A stretch of 38,755 nt of DNA from Candidatus Cyanaurora vandensis (GCF_013285555.1 NZ_JAAXLT010000174.1:1-38755), one strand, 5' to 3'. Positions 16,191 to 24,345 are shown, numbered from the stretch's first letter. Notes: generated by a model not told the origin, from the sequence alone. Made by a program: numbers and translations.

Positions 16191-16838
16191 CTAGAATTCT
16201 GGACCTTGAACTAGCGCATTTAGACCCAACTGTTGTAGAGCAATCACCATTTGTTGAACATTCTCGGGGCGACTGAAGGCTCCGACTTGGATGTAGGTCT
16301 GGCCCTGCCACTGCCTTTGGAAAGCCCCATTCACCTGTTGTTGCAACTCAGCAGAACGCTGGTAGTCCTGAGCCGGGACTAAAACCCGGGTCATGGGGAC
16401 GTAGGGACTGGGTTCTGCGACCGGGATTGTGGGTAAGTTGATGAGCGTCTGGGTCAGAGGCAGCGTGGGGACAGTAGCGAGGGCGGCGATGCGCTGAGGA
16501 GGGCGAATGGGGGGAACCTGAGCGAGCATGGGAGCCTGGACCCGAATAAAGGCCGCGAGGCCCTGTTGTTTGAGGCGGTTTGTTAAGACTTGGGCGTTGA
16601 GACCATCCCGGAAAGCTCCGGCTTGAAGATACCGCCGTCCTTTGCTGCGTCGGGCGAGGACTTGGGGTACGACTTGTTTGAGCTTGAGGGTAGTGCGCCG
16701 ACTCGCGGGCACCCAGACATAATAGGTCGGGCTAGAGACCGCTGCGACTCGAATCTGCCCCGCCTGGGCCATGGGAACCCAGCCAGCCACGAGCAGGACA
16801 GTCCACAGGATGAAGTAGAACAGGCGACGAGTCAGCAT
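16191..16838 (-). CDS. Secreted protein with two SPOR-like repeats
   Basis: The ATG at 16838 has GGAGG eight bases upstream and opens a clear signal peptide (MLTRRLFYFILWTVLLVAGW, cleavage after VPMAQA), so I prefer it to an ATG 36 bases further out. The 215-residue protein has two similar segments: RRYLQAGAFRDGLNAQVLTN...GLAAFIRV and QTYIQVGAFSRPENVQQMV...GLNALVQ. Both follow the SPOR pattern, which binds denuded septal peptidoglycan. The middle is Pro-rich. It is divergent from the radical SAM gene with only 58 bp between starts. Confidence 0.75.
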   Translation of the reverse strand: MLTRRLFYFILWTVLLVAGWVPMAQAGQIRVAAVSSPTYYVWVPASRRTTLKLKQVVPQVLARRSKGRRYLQAGAFRDGLNAQVLTNRLKQQGLAAFIRVQAPMLAQVPPIRPPQRIAALATVPTLPLTQTLINLPTIPVAEPSPYVPMTRVLVPAQDYQRSAELQQQVNGAFQRQWQGQTYIQVGAFSRPENVQQMVIALQQLGLNALVQGPEF

Positions 16839-16896
16839 AGCAGGAGCCTCCAGCACTTGGACCCAGGGTACCATTGGACCAGAACTGTGACTAGCC

Positions 16897-17910
16897 GTGC
16901 GCGTCCATATCGAACTGACCAGTCAATGCAACTTCAACTGTGCCTTTTGTCCCGAGGCTAACTTGCTGCGGCCTAAACAGGCGATGTCCTGGGACCTATT
17001 GACCAAAATCCTGCAGGAGTTGGCCCAGAGTGGACGGGCGCGGTATATCACTTTTCATGTCCTAGGCGAACCGCTGTTGCATCCCCGGTTTTTTGAGGCG
17101 GTGGCCCTGAGTCTAGAACTGGGTCTCAAGCTACACCTGACGACCAATGGCAGTACCTTGGCCTTGCGTCCCACGGATGGACCCCGCTTGGTGGATCTCC
17201 CCATCGCCAAGGTCATCCTGTCACTGCAAACCCCCGATGCAGCCAGTTTTCAGTTGCGGGGGGCCCCAGCCCGACTCAGTGCCGAACGCTACTTCGCGGG
17301 CATCCTGACCTACCTCCAGCAACACCAAGTGAGTAGTTCCCCGACCAAGGTTCATCTCAAGTTCATGGATACCAGCCCCCATCCTTTCCTAGTCCCCGAA
17401 CGGCCCTTGCATATCCTGGATGACCGCGCTGCCTTAATCCGTGAGATGACCCGCTGGTTAGTGGCATTGGGCGAAACGGCAGATTTGAGTCGCTTGAAGT
17501 TGGGCCGTTGGAACATCCTCCCGGTCCATGAACGTCTGTTTCTGGAATCCTTTCCCCTCGACAACTGGGGCGGACAGGTCTACCCGGCCCACTGGGGCTA
17601 CTGCAATGGCGCGGCAGAGCAGGTGGGTATCCTTCAGGACGGACGAGTGGTGCCTTGTTGTAAGGATTATGAGTGCGCCATCCCCCTCGGTGACCTCCAC
17701 ACTAAGACCCTAGAGCAAATCCTCACGGGTCCGGTGGCCCAAGAACTGCGCTCAGGTTTTAACCGTGGACGGGTCAATCATCCCCACTGTCAACACTGTC
17801 TGGGTGCAGATACCCCGACTAAAGCCGTATTCCGGCAGGTGGCCTCAGTCGTTTATTTCAAGGTTTACCAACCGCTCCACCGCACCCTAGGGCAGCCCCT
17901 AGAGAATTAA
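16897..17910 (+). CDS. Radical SAM protein with SPASM-like domain
   Basis: A GTG start gives a 337-residue protein opening RVHIELTSQCNFNCAFC, so the iron-sulphur CxxxCxxC ligands are Cys11, Cys15 and Cys18. YITFHVLGEPLLHP follows as the SAM-contacting GEP-type motif. The C-terminal part holds further cysteines (GYCNGA, VPCCKDYE, HPHCQHCLG), as in SPASM domains with auxiliary clusters. Such enzymes modify peptides or proteins or mature cofactors. No precursor peptide gene is obvious beside it. The substrate is unknown. The next gene on this strand is a LuxR-type regulator 77 bp away. Confidence 0.9.
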   Translation: MRVHIELTSQCNFNCAFCPEANLLRPKQAMSWDLLTKILQELAQSGRARYITFHVLGEPLLHPRFFEAVALSLELGLKLHLTTNGSTLALRPTDGPRLVDLPIAKVILSLQTPDAASFQLRGAPARLSAERYFAGILTYLQQHQVSSSPTKVHLKFMDTSPHPFLVPERPLHILDDRAALIREMTRWLVALGETADLSRLKLGRWNILPVHERLFLESFPLDNWGGQVYPAHWGYCNGAAEQVGILQDGRVVPCCKDYECAIPLGDLHTKTLEQILTGPVAQELRSGFNRGRVNHPHCQHCLGADTPTKAVFRQVASVVYFKVYQPLHRTLGQPLEN

Positions 17911-17987
17911 TTCACCATAACTTGACATAATTTAGTGTTGTAAGGTCGAGTATAAACATAGGTAGAAGTACTGGAGGCTGACAAGTT

Positions 17988-18611
17988 ATGGCAGGGTTGG
18001 CGCGGAAGTTATTGCTGGTGGATGATGACTCCTTATTCACGAGTTTGATGTCAGATTTTTTGACGGATTTGGGCTACGGCTTGGTGGTGGGCGGTGACGG
18101 GGTGGAGGGGCTGGCCCTAGCCAAGCAGCACGCGCCCGAGTTACTGATTGCCGATATCATGATGCCCAAGATGAACGGATTTGAGTTGGTCCAGACCCTA
18201 CGCGCAGATAGTCGTTTCCAGGGGTTGCCCATCATTATGCTCTCCGCGAAAGGAGAGACCGTTGACCGGATTCGTGGCCTGCATTCGGGGGCCGATGCCT
18301 ATCTCGTCAAGCCTTTTGAACTTGACGAGTTGACGGCTCTGCTCGAAGCTCTCCTGCGTCCCCGTAACCTCTCTAAAGTTGCACCACGAACGATACCCAG
18401 TGATTCCCTTGCCTCCTCTGAAAACTTGACTCCCACAGAGCATTCGGTTTTACAACACTTGGCTGTGGGAATGCTCAATAAAGAGATTGCCAAGAAGATG
18501 TGTCTGAGTACCCGTACTGTCGAGAGCCACGTCCACAGTATGCTCCAAAAAACCACCCTCACCAACCGCACCGCCTTAGCGCGTTGGGCCATGGAAGCTC
18601 AGATCGTCTAG
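17988..18611 (+). CDS. NarL/LuxR-family response regulator
   Basis: The receiver domain (LLLVDDDSLFTSL, phospho-acceptor Asp56 in LLIADIMMPKMNG, Lys in VKPFE) is followed by a LuxR-type helix-turn-helix (LTPTEHSVLQHLAVGMLNKE, STRTVESHVHSML). The length of 207 residues is normal. GGAGG ten bases before the ATG supports the start. No cognate kinase is adjacent. Its stop codon overlaps that of the convergent DUF4434 gene through one shared CTAG. Confidence 0.93.
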   Translation: MAGLARKLLLVDDDSLFTSLMSDFLTDLGYGLVVGGDGVEGLALAKQHAPELLIADIMMPKMNGFELVQTLRADSRFQGLPIIMLSAKGETVDRIRGLHSGADAYLVKPFELDELTALLEALLRPRNLSKVAPRTIPSDSLASSENLTPTEHSVLQHLAVGMLNKEIAKKMCLSTRTVESHVHSMLQKTTLTNRTALARWAMEAQIV

Positions 18612-19507
18612 CTCTTCAAAAGCCATTCCCGGTAACGTTCGTGGAGGTGATGGGCAGCAGGATAGACCGAATTGGGGCTGAGGAAGTGCGAAAACTCAAA
18701 GGTGATGAGTTTATCTACGCCAGCTTGACGGGCGGCTTCGAGTTTGTAGCGTAACTTGGGCCAGGCGATGGGCGGGAATTTAATTGGCATATCCCGGTCA
18801 AAGGTCTCGACATTGGACCAGGAGGTGAGGCCGTACTTGCGGGCTAGTCTACCGTTGAGGGCCAGATATGCGGGGAGGTCGTGGTAATCTACCTGTCCGT
18901 CCTGGAAGGCGACGATATCCACTAAGCCCTGGATACGGCTGAAGACCTGCTCCCATTCCTGCTCGTGCTGGCGCAAGGTGATGGCTGCTGCGAACTGTTT
19001 GTTACCCCGGATGTAGGGAGAGATAAGGATAGGGAGTTTTTTGAAATCACTCAAATGACGGGCCAACTGTTCGTACACCTGCATCACCCCTTCATCGAAG
19101 GTATTGATCTCGTGACTGATGTACCAACCCTGAAAGGCGGGGTGCTGTCCATAGCGGCCCCATACTTCATCAGCAAGGGCCAAATTGATGTCCACTTCCT
19201 GTTGATACTGGCCCTGATGCCAATGGACCCCAGAATCGTAGGTCCCCAAAAAGAAGACCATCCCGTGCTGTTGGGCTAAGTCTAGAAATAATTGGATGAG
19301 GTCTTCTTGGACCAAGAGGATGGGGTGAATCTGGCTGAGGACGCGGGAAGGGAAGGTAGCTTGGTTCTTGTAGCCCGCCCGGATGAGGATGACGGTATCA
19401 ATCCCGACCTGTTGCATCGCTTGGAAATCCCTGGCCCATTCCCGCGCTCCCCAGTTGGCGGCAGGGATATCATGGCTAATTTCGTCTAAGAAGGTCCCGG
19501 TGAGCAT
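18608..19507 (-). CDS. DUF4434 glycosidase-like protein
   Basis: The 299-residue protein begins GTFLDEISHDIPAANWG and continues with WARDFQAMQQVGIDTVILIR, typical of DUF4434, a TIM-barrel family related to glycoside hydrolases. Acidic residues sit in barrel positions (GWYISHEINTF, VAFQDGQVDYHD, ITFEFSHFLS), consistent with a polysaccharide-active enzyme. No signal peptide is seen, so it may act in the cytosol. It is divergent from ribE with about 30 bp between starts and convergent with the LuxR-type regulator. Confidence 0.75.
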   Translation of the reverse strand: MLTGTFLDEISHDIPAANWGAREWARDFQAMQQVGIDTVILIRAGYKNQATFPSRVLSQIHPILLVQEDLIQLFLDLAQQHGMVFFLGTYDSGVHWHQGQYQQEVDINLALADEVWGRYGQHPAFQGWYISHEINTFDEGVMQVYEQLARHLSDFKKLPILISPYIRGNKQFAAAITLRQHEQEWEQVFSRIQGLVDIVAFQDGQVDYHDLPAYLALNGRLARKYGLTSWSNVETFDRDMPIKFPPIAWPKLRYKLEAARQAGVDKLITFEFSHFLSPNSVYPAAHHLHERYREWLLKS

Positions 19508-19539
19508 AGGCTAGGGAGGATGGGTGTCTAGGATTATAC

Positions 19540-20163
19540 GTGTTCACTGGACTGATTGAAGAAGTGGGCCGGGTAGAAGCGGTCCAGGGGGAACGGTTGG
19601 TCCTCCGCGCCCGTAAGGTCCTCGAAGACATTGCCCTAGGCGACAGTATCAGTGTGGATGGGGTCTGTCTGACCGTAGTGCAGTTCCAAGCGGGACAGTT
19701 CAGTGCCCAAGTCTCGGATGAGACCCTGGACCGGACCAATCTGGGGAGACGAACGAACGGGAGCCCGGTCAACTTAGAACGGTCCCTGCGGGTGGGTGGC
19801 AAGGTGGGCGGACATTTCGTGACCGGGCATATTGATGGCACGGGGCGACTTGAGGCGCGGGTCCGGCAGGGGGAGTTCTGGGAGATGACTTTCTGGGCAC
19901 CGCCTGCTTGTCGGCGTTACCTCGCGCCCAAGGGTAGTATCAGCGTGAATGGGGCCAGTCTCACCGTGGCCCGTTGTACGGAGGAATATTTCACCGTGGC
20001 AGTCATCCCCTACAGTCTGGAACAGACCAATCTACAGACCCTCGCGCCCGGTGAGGCAGTGAATCTAGAGGGGGATGTACTAGCGAAGTATGTAGCTAGG
20101 TTGATGGGGCAACAAGTAGCCAACGTCGACCTGGATTTTTTGACGGAACATGGGTACAGCTAG
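19540..20163 (+). CDS. ribE: Riboflavin synthase alpha chain
   Basis: This enzyme converts two 6,7-dimethyl-8-ribityllumazines to riboflavin. The GTG start opens the invariant MFTGLIEEVG sequence. Two lumazine-binding repeats follow: GDSISVDGVCLTV and VTGHIDGTG in the first, KGSISVNGASLTV and NLEGDVLAKYV in the second. The length of 207 residues is normal. No FMN riboswitch and no other rib gene are seen here. The TPR-like gene follows closely and accD after that, so the three may be co-transcribed. Confidence 0.97.
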   Translation: MFTGLIEEVGRVEAVQGERLVLRARKVLEDIALGDSISVDGVCLTVVQFQAGQFSAQVSDETLDRTNLGRRTNGSPVNLERSLRVGGKVGGHFVTGHIDGTGRLEARVRQGEFWEMTFWAPPACRRYLAPKGSISVNGASLTVARCTEEYFTVAVIPYSLEQTNLQTLAPGEAVNLEGDVLAKYVARLMGQQVANVDLDFLTEHGYS

Positions 20164-20199
20164 TTGGGGCACACTAAAACAAGTTTGGACCTGACCGCG

Positions 20200-21078
20200 A
20201 TGAATGTTACTACCTCCACTTCTGCCCCATGGTCCCGTTGGCTCAACCCCCTAGTGCTGGTCAGTTTGACCTTGGCGGTGGTCCTTTACCAGTGGCCCCG
20301 CTCGGACCCCGCCCAACGCTCCACCGCAGTCCTGACCGCGCCGCCCGTCTTGCCGCGTCCTGAGGTAGCCCGTTTTCTGGCCTTTGGGTTGACTAGTCTG
20401 TGGGCGGATTGGTACTGGTTACAATTTGCTCAGTATTTCGGGGATGCCCCGGCCCGTGAATTGACCGGGTATGACTACAGCGACGATTACTTAGAACTCA
20501 TTACCCAGCTTGATCCCCGCTTCGTCTCGGCCTACACAGCGGCGAGTTTTGCCATGGCCCAATCCCAACAGGACCCCGATGGAGCTTTAGCCTTGATGCG
20601 GCGGGGGATTGACTATAACCAGGGCGTGGACCTGCCGCTCAAGTGGGACCTCTACCGCGCCTATGCCGGAGTTGCTTTTTTGTACAAGAATGATTACACG
20701 ACGGCGGCTCGTTACTTTGAGGAAGCGGTCAGTCTCCCCGGTGCGCCCTTGGTGTTGAAAGCATTTGCAGCGGCTTTTTATCGGGCGGGTGATGATTGGG
20801 AACGGGCGATCCCGCTCTGGATTGACGTGTACTTGACCAGCCCCACCCCGCAAGTGAAAGGCCGCGCCCGTCATCAGCTAGAGCGCATGGGCGTGTGGCT
20901 GAACCTCTGGGGACCCCCGCCAGCCCGACGCACCCCCGACCCGGCCCTACTTAAATTCCTCAAGCTCGGTGAATGTAGCCAAAAATCTTTCCCCGCCGTC
21001 CCCCTACCCGGCTTTCAAGCCAGTTATGTCCCCTTGGCCCAGGTCCGCACCGCTTGTTCTAGTAGACAGACTCCCTAA
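20200..21078 (+). CDS. Membrane-anchored TPR-like protein
   Basis: I choose the ATG at 20200 (MNVTTSTSAPWSRW) over an upstream TTG at 20164. Residues about 15-33 form a membrane anchor (LVLVSLTLAVVLYQW). The soluble part has helical pairs that look like degenerate tetratricopeptide repeats (RFVSAYTAASFAMAQ, GALALMRRGIDYN, AARYFEEAVSLPGAP), with an unusual WADWYWLQFAQYFGD before them. I recognise no named family. The protein is probably held at the membrane as a scaffold. The stop codon is 36 bp before accD. Confidence 0.75.
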   Translation: MNVTTSTSAPWSRWLNPLVLVSLTLAVVLYQWPRSDPAQRSTAVLTAPPVLPRPEVARFLAFGLTSLWADWYWLQFAQYFGDAPARELTGYDYSDDYLELITQLDPRFVSAYTAASFAMAQSQQDPDGALALMRRGIDYNQGVDLPLKWDLYRAYAGVAFLYKNDYTTAARYFEEAVSLPGAPLVLKAFAAAFYRAGDDWERAIPLWIDVYLTSPTPQVKGRARHQLERMGVWLNLWGPPPARRTPDPALLKFLKLGECSQKSFPAVPLPGFQASYVPLAQVRTACSSRQTP

Positions 21079-21114
21079 AATCGTTACAATACCTAGGAAC
21101 CTTGGGGAAACACC

Positions 21115-21978
21115 GTGTCCCTGCTGGATTGGTTTGAAACTCGCAAAAAAGAAGTCCAGTCGCCCGTCCCCCAACCCCAGCAACAGCGGGAAATCGCCGA
21201 GGGTTTGTGGACCAAATGCCGTGGCTGCGGTACCTTGCACTACACCAAAGACTGGGAAATTAATCAGCAGGTCTGCTCTTCCTGTGGCTACCACGCTATG
21301 GTCGGCTGCCGTCAACGCATCGAACAACTGATGGACCCAGACACCTGGGAACCCCTCGATGAGCTAGTGTGCTCGCTGGACCCCCTCCAGTTCACGGATC
21401 TGCGCCCCTATAGCGAACGCATTCGTAAATCCTTGCAGTCCACAGGACTTACTGATGCCGTCTTGACGGGTGTAGGCCGGGTCCTGGGTAAACCCTTGGC
21501 CTTGGCGGTGATGGATTTCTCCTTCATGGGCGGCAGTATGGGTTCGGTGGTGGGCGAAAAGATTGCCCGACTGACGGAAATTGCCACCCAACGCTCTTTA
21601 CCCCTAGCGATTTTCACCGCCTCAGGAGGAGCAAGGATGCAAGAGGGGGTCTTGAGTCTGATGCAGATGGCGAAGACCTCAGCAGCCCTAGAGCGGCACC
21701 GCAGTGCCCGTCAACTCTACATTGCCGTCTTGACCCATCCCACCACGGGGGGCGTGACCGCGAGTTACGCCATGCTCGGCGATGTAACCCTGGCAGAACC
21801 GGGCGCGATGATTGGCTTCACTGGACCGCGCATCATTGAGCAGACCCTCAAGCAAAAGCTCCCCGAGGGTTTCCAGACTGCCGAGTACCTGATGGAACAT
21901 GGCTTTGTGGATATGGTCGTGCAGCGGGCTAAACTCCCGGCGACCCTGGTCCGGTTGTTGAGTCTGCATGGGTACTGA
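21115..21978 (+). CDS. accD: Acetyl-CoA carboxylase carboxyltransferase subunit beta
   Basis: AccD and AccA form the carboxyltransferase of acetyl-CoA carboxylase, making malonyl-CoA for fatty acids. The N-terminal zinc ribbon is present (KCRGCG and VCSSCG; Cys35, 38, 54, 57). The crotonase-like core follows with [38 protein letters not shown] and [11 protein letters not shown]. The length of 287 residues is normal. The start is GTG. The last ~50 bases overlap the end of the convergent CTDH gene. Confidence 0.97.
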   Translation: MSLLDWFETRKKEVQSPVPQPQQQREIAEGLWTKCRGCGTLHYTKDWEINQQVCSSCGYHAMVGCRQRIEQLMDPDTWEPLDELVCSLDPLQFTDLRPYSERIRKSLQSTGLTDAVLTGVGRVLGKPLALAVMDFSFMGGSMGSVVGEKIARLTEIATQRSLPLAIFTASGGARMQEGVLSLMQMAKTSAALERHRSARQLYIAVLTHPTTGGVTASYAMLGDVTLAEPGAMIGFTGPRIIEQTLKQKLPEGFQTAEYLMEHGFVDMVVQRAKLPATLVRLLSLHGY

Positions 21979-22342
21979 GGGGTTTTAGGCTCAAGAGTTC
22001 CTTGGCTGAGGCCAAGAGACGCACCCGTAGGTAATCAATCTGCCCGTCTCCTAGCTGGAAAGTCCATTCCACGCGCACCCCAAAAGCCGGAGCCTGCACA
22101 AATCCCAGCACGACGGGAGCCTCGGCTGGACCCGTCACGGTCTCGGGGTGGCAGGTCATCCCTTGGGCTTTGGTGGCAAGATAACGATGAATCGCGCCGT
22201 TACCCTGAATCGGACCGTCCAAGGGGGCATGGAGGATACCCTGGATACCAAACAGGGCGGCTACCTGCTCCAGGCAGCCCCCATTTATCCCCAAGAAGTA
22301 ATCCCGGACCAAAGGCAGGTCCGAGAAGAGAGGATCAACCAC
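21929..22342 (-). CDS. OCP C-terminal-domain homologue (CTDH), NTF2-fold carotenoid-binding protein
   Basis: CTDHs are stand-alone relatives of the C-terminal regulatory domain of orange carotenoid protein. They form carotenoid-binding dimers that can pass pigment to helical carotenoid proteins. The text [22 protein letters not shown] and [13 protein letters not shown] follows the OCP C-domain closely. By my alignment the two residues that hydrogen-bond the keto-carotenoid are kept: Tyr15 (VRDYF) and Trp93 (EWTF). I choose the GTG at 22342, which overlaps the stop of the upstream HCP gene by 8 bases (GTGGTTGA), suggesting translational coupling; a TTG at 22375 is the alternative. The tail after KPL overlaps the end of accD. 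Confidence 0.85.
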   Translation of the reverse strand: MVDPLFSDLPLVRDYFLGINGGCLEQVAALFGIQGILHAPLDGPIQGNGAIHRYLATKAQGMTCHPETVTGPAEAPVVLGFVQAPAFGVRVEWTFQLGDGQIDYLRVRLLASAKELLSLKPLSTHADSTTGPGSPGV

Positions 22343-23036
22343 GTTGGGCAATACCCGAGGGTTCGTTAGGTTCAACCGGGCTGCTGCCCATGCGGTTGGC
22401 GATATCCCGGAAGAAAGTGATCTGTTGCTCGAAGTCGAGGTTCTTCACCGCTTCAAAGGACTTGTTGCCCGCATCCGTGAGTTCATAGCCTTCTGGTACG
22501 CCAGTTACATCGCCGCCCATGCGCTGAGCGATGAGATACCAAATGGCGAGTTTATTGTTCTCGGTTTGGCTGCTGTAGGCACGGCTCAAGGGGATGTCGT
22601 CGCCACGCACGATGGCACGTTGGGCTTCGAGTTGATCATCACCCTTGGCTAAGCTATTGAACTCGGTGAAGAAACCGCTGGCAAGCTCGGTATTCGCCGC
22701 GCCGAGAGCTGCTGGAGTCACGGATTCACCCATTTCACGGTAGAGGAAGTAGAAAACGGCTAGTTTATCGTCCACGGATAACCCATCAAATTGGTTATCG
22801 GAGGAGCGCACGTCTTCAGAGCGGATCTGTTCGGGCGGCACATCGTTCATCAGTTGGTCAACGATGTCAGAAATTTCTTGGGAGGAGACGCCGCTACCCG
22901 TGGCTGGGGCTGTGGTTGTACTCGCGTCGGTATCATAGGCTTGATCGCGGGGATGCTCAACGCCACGGTCATAGGCTTGTTCAACCATTGCCGAGATCTC
23001 TTGCTGGGACTTAACCGGGTCAGTGCTCTGGGTCAT
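22335..23036 (-). CDS. Helical carotenoid protein (OCP N-terminal-domain homologue)
   Basis: Residues about 80-225 match the all-helical carotenoid-binding domain of OCP: DKLAVFYFLYREMGESVTP, then ENNKLAIWYLIAQRMGG, GYELTDAG and LDFEQQITFFRDIANRMG. Such HCPs quench singlet oxygen or phycobilisome excitation when loaded with a keto-carotenoid. The first ~75 residues are an unusual polar extension (QEISAMVEQAYDRG and a similar QEISDIVDQLMNDV), where HCPs normally start near the domain. The ATG at 23036 has AAGG eight bases upstream; a GTG at 23057 is possible. The pair with CTDH forms a split OCP. Confidence 0.88.
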   Translation of the reverse strand: MTQSTDPVKSQQEISAMVEQAYDRGVEHPRDQAYDTDASTTTAPATGSGVSSQEISDIVDQLMNDVPPEQIRSEDVRSSDNQFDGLSVDDKLAVFYFLYREMGESVTPAALGAANTELASGFFTEFNSLAKGDDQLEAQRAIVRGDDIPLSRAYSSQTENNKLAIWYLIAQRMGGDVTGVPEGYELTDAGNKSFEAVKNLDFEQQITFFRDIANRMGSSPVEPNEPSGIAQRG

Positions 23037-23145
23037 GAGTGGTACCTTTTTTGACACAATCTCAAAATAGCTGTTTCATATATACCTCTCCTTCTCTCCC
23101 AAGTTAGACAAGCTTCCGAATCCCTGTGTTATGCTGGGTCAGTGA

Positions 23146-23484
23146 CGCGGGGTAGAGCAGCCTGGTAGCTCGTCGGGCTCAGACCGCAATTCAGGGGCAA
23201 GGGTTTCGTCGAACACTTGCTACACCAAACCTGATTCTGCCATGGGCTGTGCAGGGAGAAATCCTTGTATGAATCCTGCCAAATTCGGGGAAGCCTCTGA
23301 CGGGGTAATCCCGAGCCAAGCCTCAGTAATGAGGAAGGTGTAGAGACTTGATGGCAGGCACCCACACAGGTAATGCTGAGGGTGAAGGGAAAGTCCAGAC
23401 CACAAACTGCGCAAGCAGGCAGCGGAAGCTGTAGTGGTACGCATAACCCGAAGGTCACTGGTTCAAATCCAGTCCCCGCAACCA
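23146..23484 (+). tRNA. Initiator tRNA-fMet(CAU) interrupted by a group I intron
   Basis: Exon 1 is 23146-23179 and exon 2 is 23442-23484; joined they give a 77-nt cloverleaf ending in an encoded ACCA. The acceptor stem CGCGGGG/CCCCGCA has the C1-A72 mismatch of initiator tRNAs, and the anticodon stem carries the three G-C pairs (TCGGG/CCCGA) with loop CTCATAA. The anticodon is CAT once the intron is removed. The D arm (GAGC...GCTC) and T arm (ACTGG TTCAAAT CCAGT) are intact. The insertion point lies between U33 and C34 of the anticodon loop. Confidence 0.95.
23180..23441 (+). ncRNA. Group I intron in tRNA-fMet, ORF-less
   Basis: The 262-nt insert fits group I rules: the 5' exon ends in U (23179) and the intron ends in G (23441). 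Conserved core segments appear in order: P-like ATTCGGGGAAGCCT (23283), Q-like AATCCCGAGCCAAGCC (23307), R-like TGTAGAGACTTGATGG (about 23339) and S-like GAAGGGAAAGTCC (23384). These resemble the cyanobacterial tRNA introns (IC3 type). No homing endonuclease ORF is present. I could not settle the P1 guide pairing by eye. The bases CA flank both junctions, so the exact cut was chosen by the U/G rule. Confidence 0.92.
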
Positions 23485-23493
23485 ACAAAGTAA

Positions 23494-23534
23494 AGTGCCA
23501 ACAGTCTTTCGGACTTGTTGGCACTCTTGCTTTT
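23494..23534 (+). terminator. Terminator of the tRNA-fMet transcript
   Basis: AGTGCCAACA (23494-23503) pairs with TGTTGGCACT (23516-23525), with an inner GTC/GAC pair, followed by CTTGCTTTT. It lies 9 bases after the tRNA end. Confidence 0.8.
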
Positions 23535-24160
23535 ATGGTGTTTAATTACTATTTTCCCATCACTATCGGTATAGAAATGCAACAACCCCAAGTCAATCCC
23601 AACTTGTGTACCGGTCTCTGGCTGGGGTTCTGAGCGTTCTATGGCAATACAGAATTGCACATAGTAGCCATCGGTTCGACGCACTATCCGTACTCTTTTA
23701 ATCTGCTCCACTGCATAGAAACTTAAATCCCTTGTACCGATTAGCCTAAAACATCCTGCATTATTTTTATCGGTGAGGGTTATACGTTTACGGTCGTCAG
23801 ATAACTTCCATCCGGTAGTTTTATATTCTACTGACCGAGTATTTTTCTTGAACTGTGGATAGCCTTTCTTGCCGCGAGTTTGTTTATTGCAGTTATCATA
23901 AAACCTGGAGATAGCAAACCCGCCCGTTCAATACTGGCCTGTCTAGCCTGCGAGTTAAGTTTAGCTGCCCATTCATATTCTTGTGCTAAATCAGGACAGA
24001 GCTTATACAAATCATTCTTATTTAGCCCCTGATTATCCAGCCAATAACGCAGGGCTTTATTACGAATAAATTGAGCCGTACGGATGGCTGCATCTAGCTT
24101 GCCATACTGTTCGGGTTTTCCTTGAAGCTTTGATTGGAGGATTACCCTGGGGCACAGGGA
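23530..24160 (-). pseudogene. IS200/IS605-type TnpB, frameshifted and 3'-truncated
   Basis: The N-terminal part reads TAQFIRNKALRYWLDNQGLN and QEYEWAAKLNSQARQASIERA. After a frameshift near 23920 it continues as AISRFYDNC, TRGKKGYPQFKKN, RSVEYKTTGWKLSDDRKR, then VRIVRRTDGYYVQFCIAIER and GIDLGLLHFYTDSDGK, which is the first RuvC aspartate motif. Everything after that, including the other RuvC residues and zinc finger, is missing: the frame runs into the tRNA-fMet terminator. No tnpA partner remains. TnpB is an RNA-guided nuclease; this copy is dead. Confidence 0.85.
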
Positions 24161-24232
24161 AAGGGTGGGCCGACAACGGCCCACGAACGCTTGAGGAGAG
24201 TCGATAGGCTTCCGTGGCCGGAGGCCATGCCG

Positions 24233-24345
24233 CTACGCATCAAGAGGTAACTCTAGGGCTTCTAACTGTTGTAGAAGTTCGGCTTCCCCCTGGACGCGGG
24301 CGGCCTGGTCCAGGATGGTGCGGGCGCAGCTTGCTGTAGCTTGTC
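24233..24345 (-). pseudogene. C-terminal fragment of an unknown gene
   Basis: The frame ending at TAG (24233-24235) reads ARTILDQAARVQGEAELLQQ and then LEALELPLDA, a plausible helical protein tail. Upstream the frame is not supported by a start codon. I do not recognise it. It may be a stranded tail left by the TnpB-related rearrangement, or chance. Confidence 0.25.

Noticed and set aside
17922-17956. TTGACA and TATAAA hexamers before the LuxR-type regulator
   Set aside because: The spacing of 23 bases is too long for a normal sigma-70-type promoter.
23129-23524. 131-residue minus-strand ORF containing GTGFEPVTFGL
   Set aside because: This is the antisense reading of tRNA-fMet and its intron, a well-known false ORF type.
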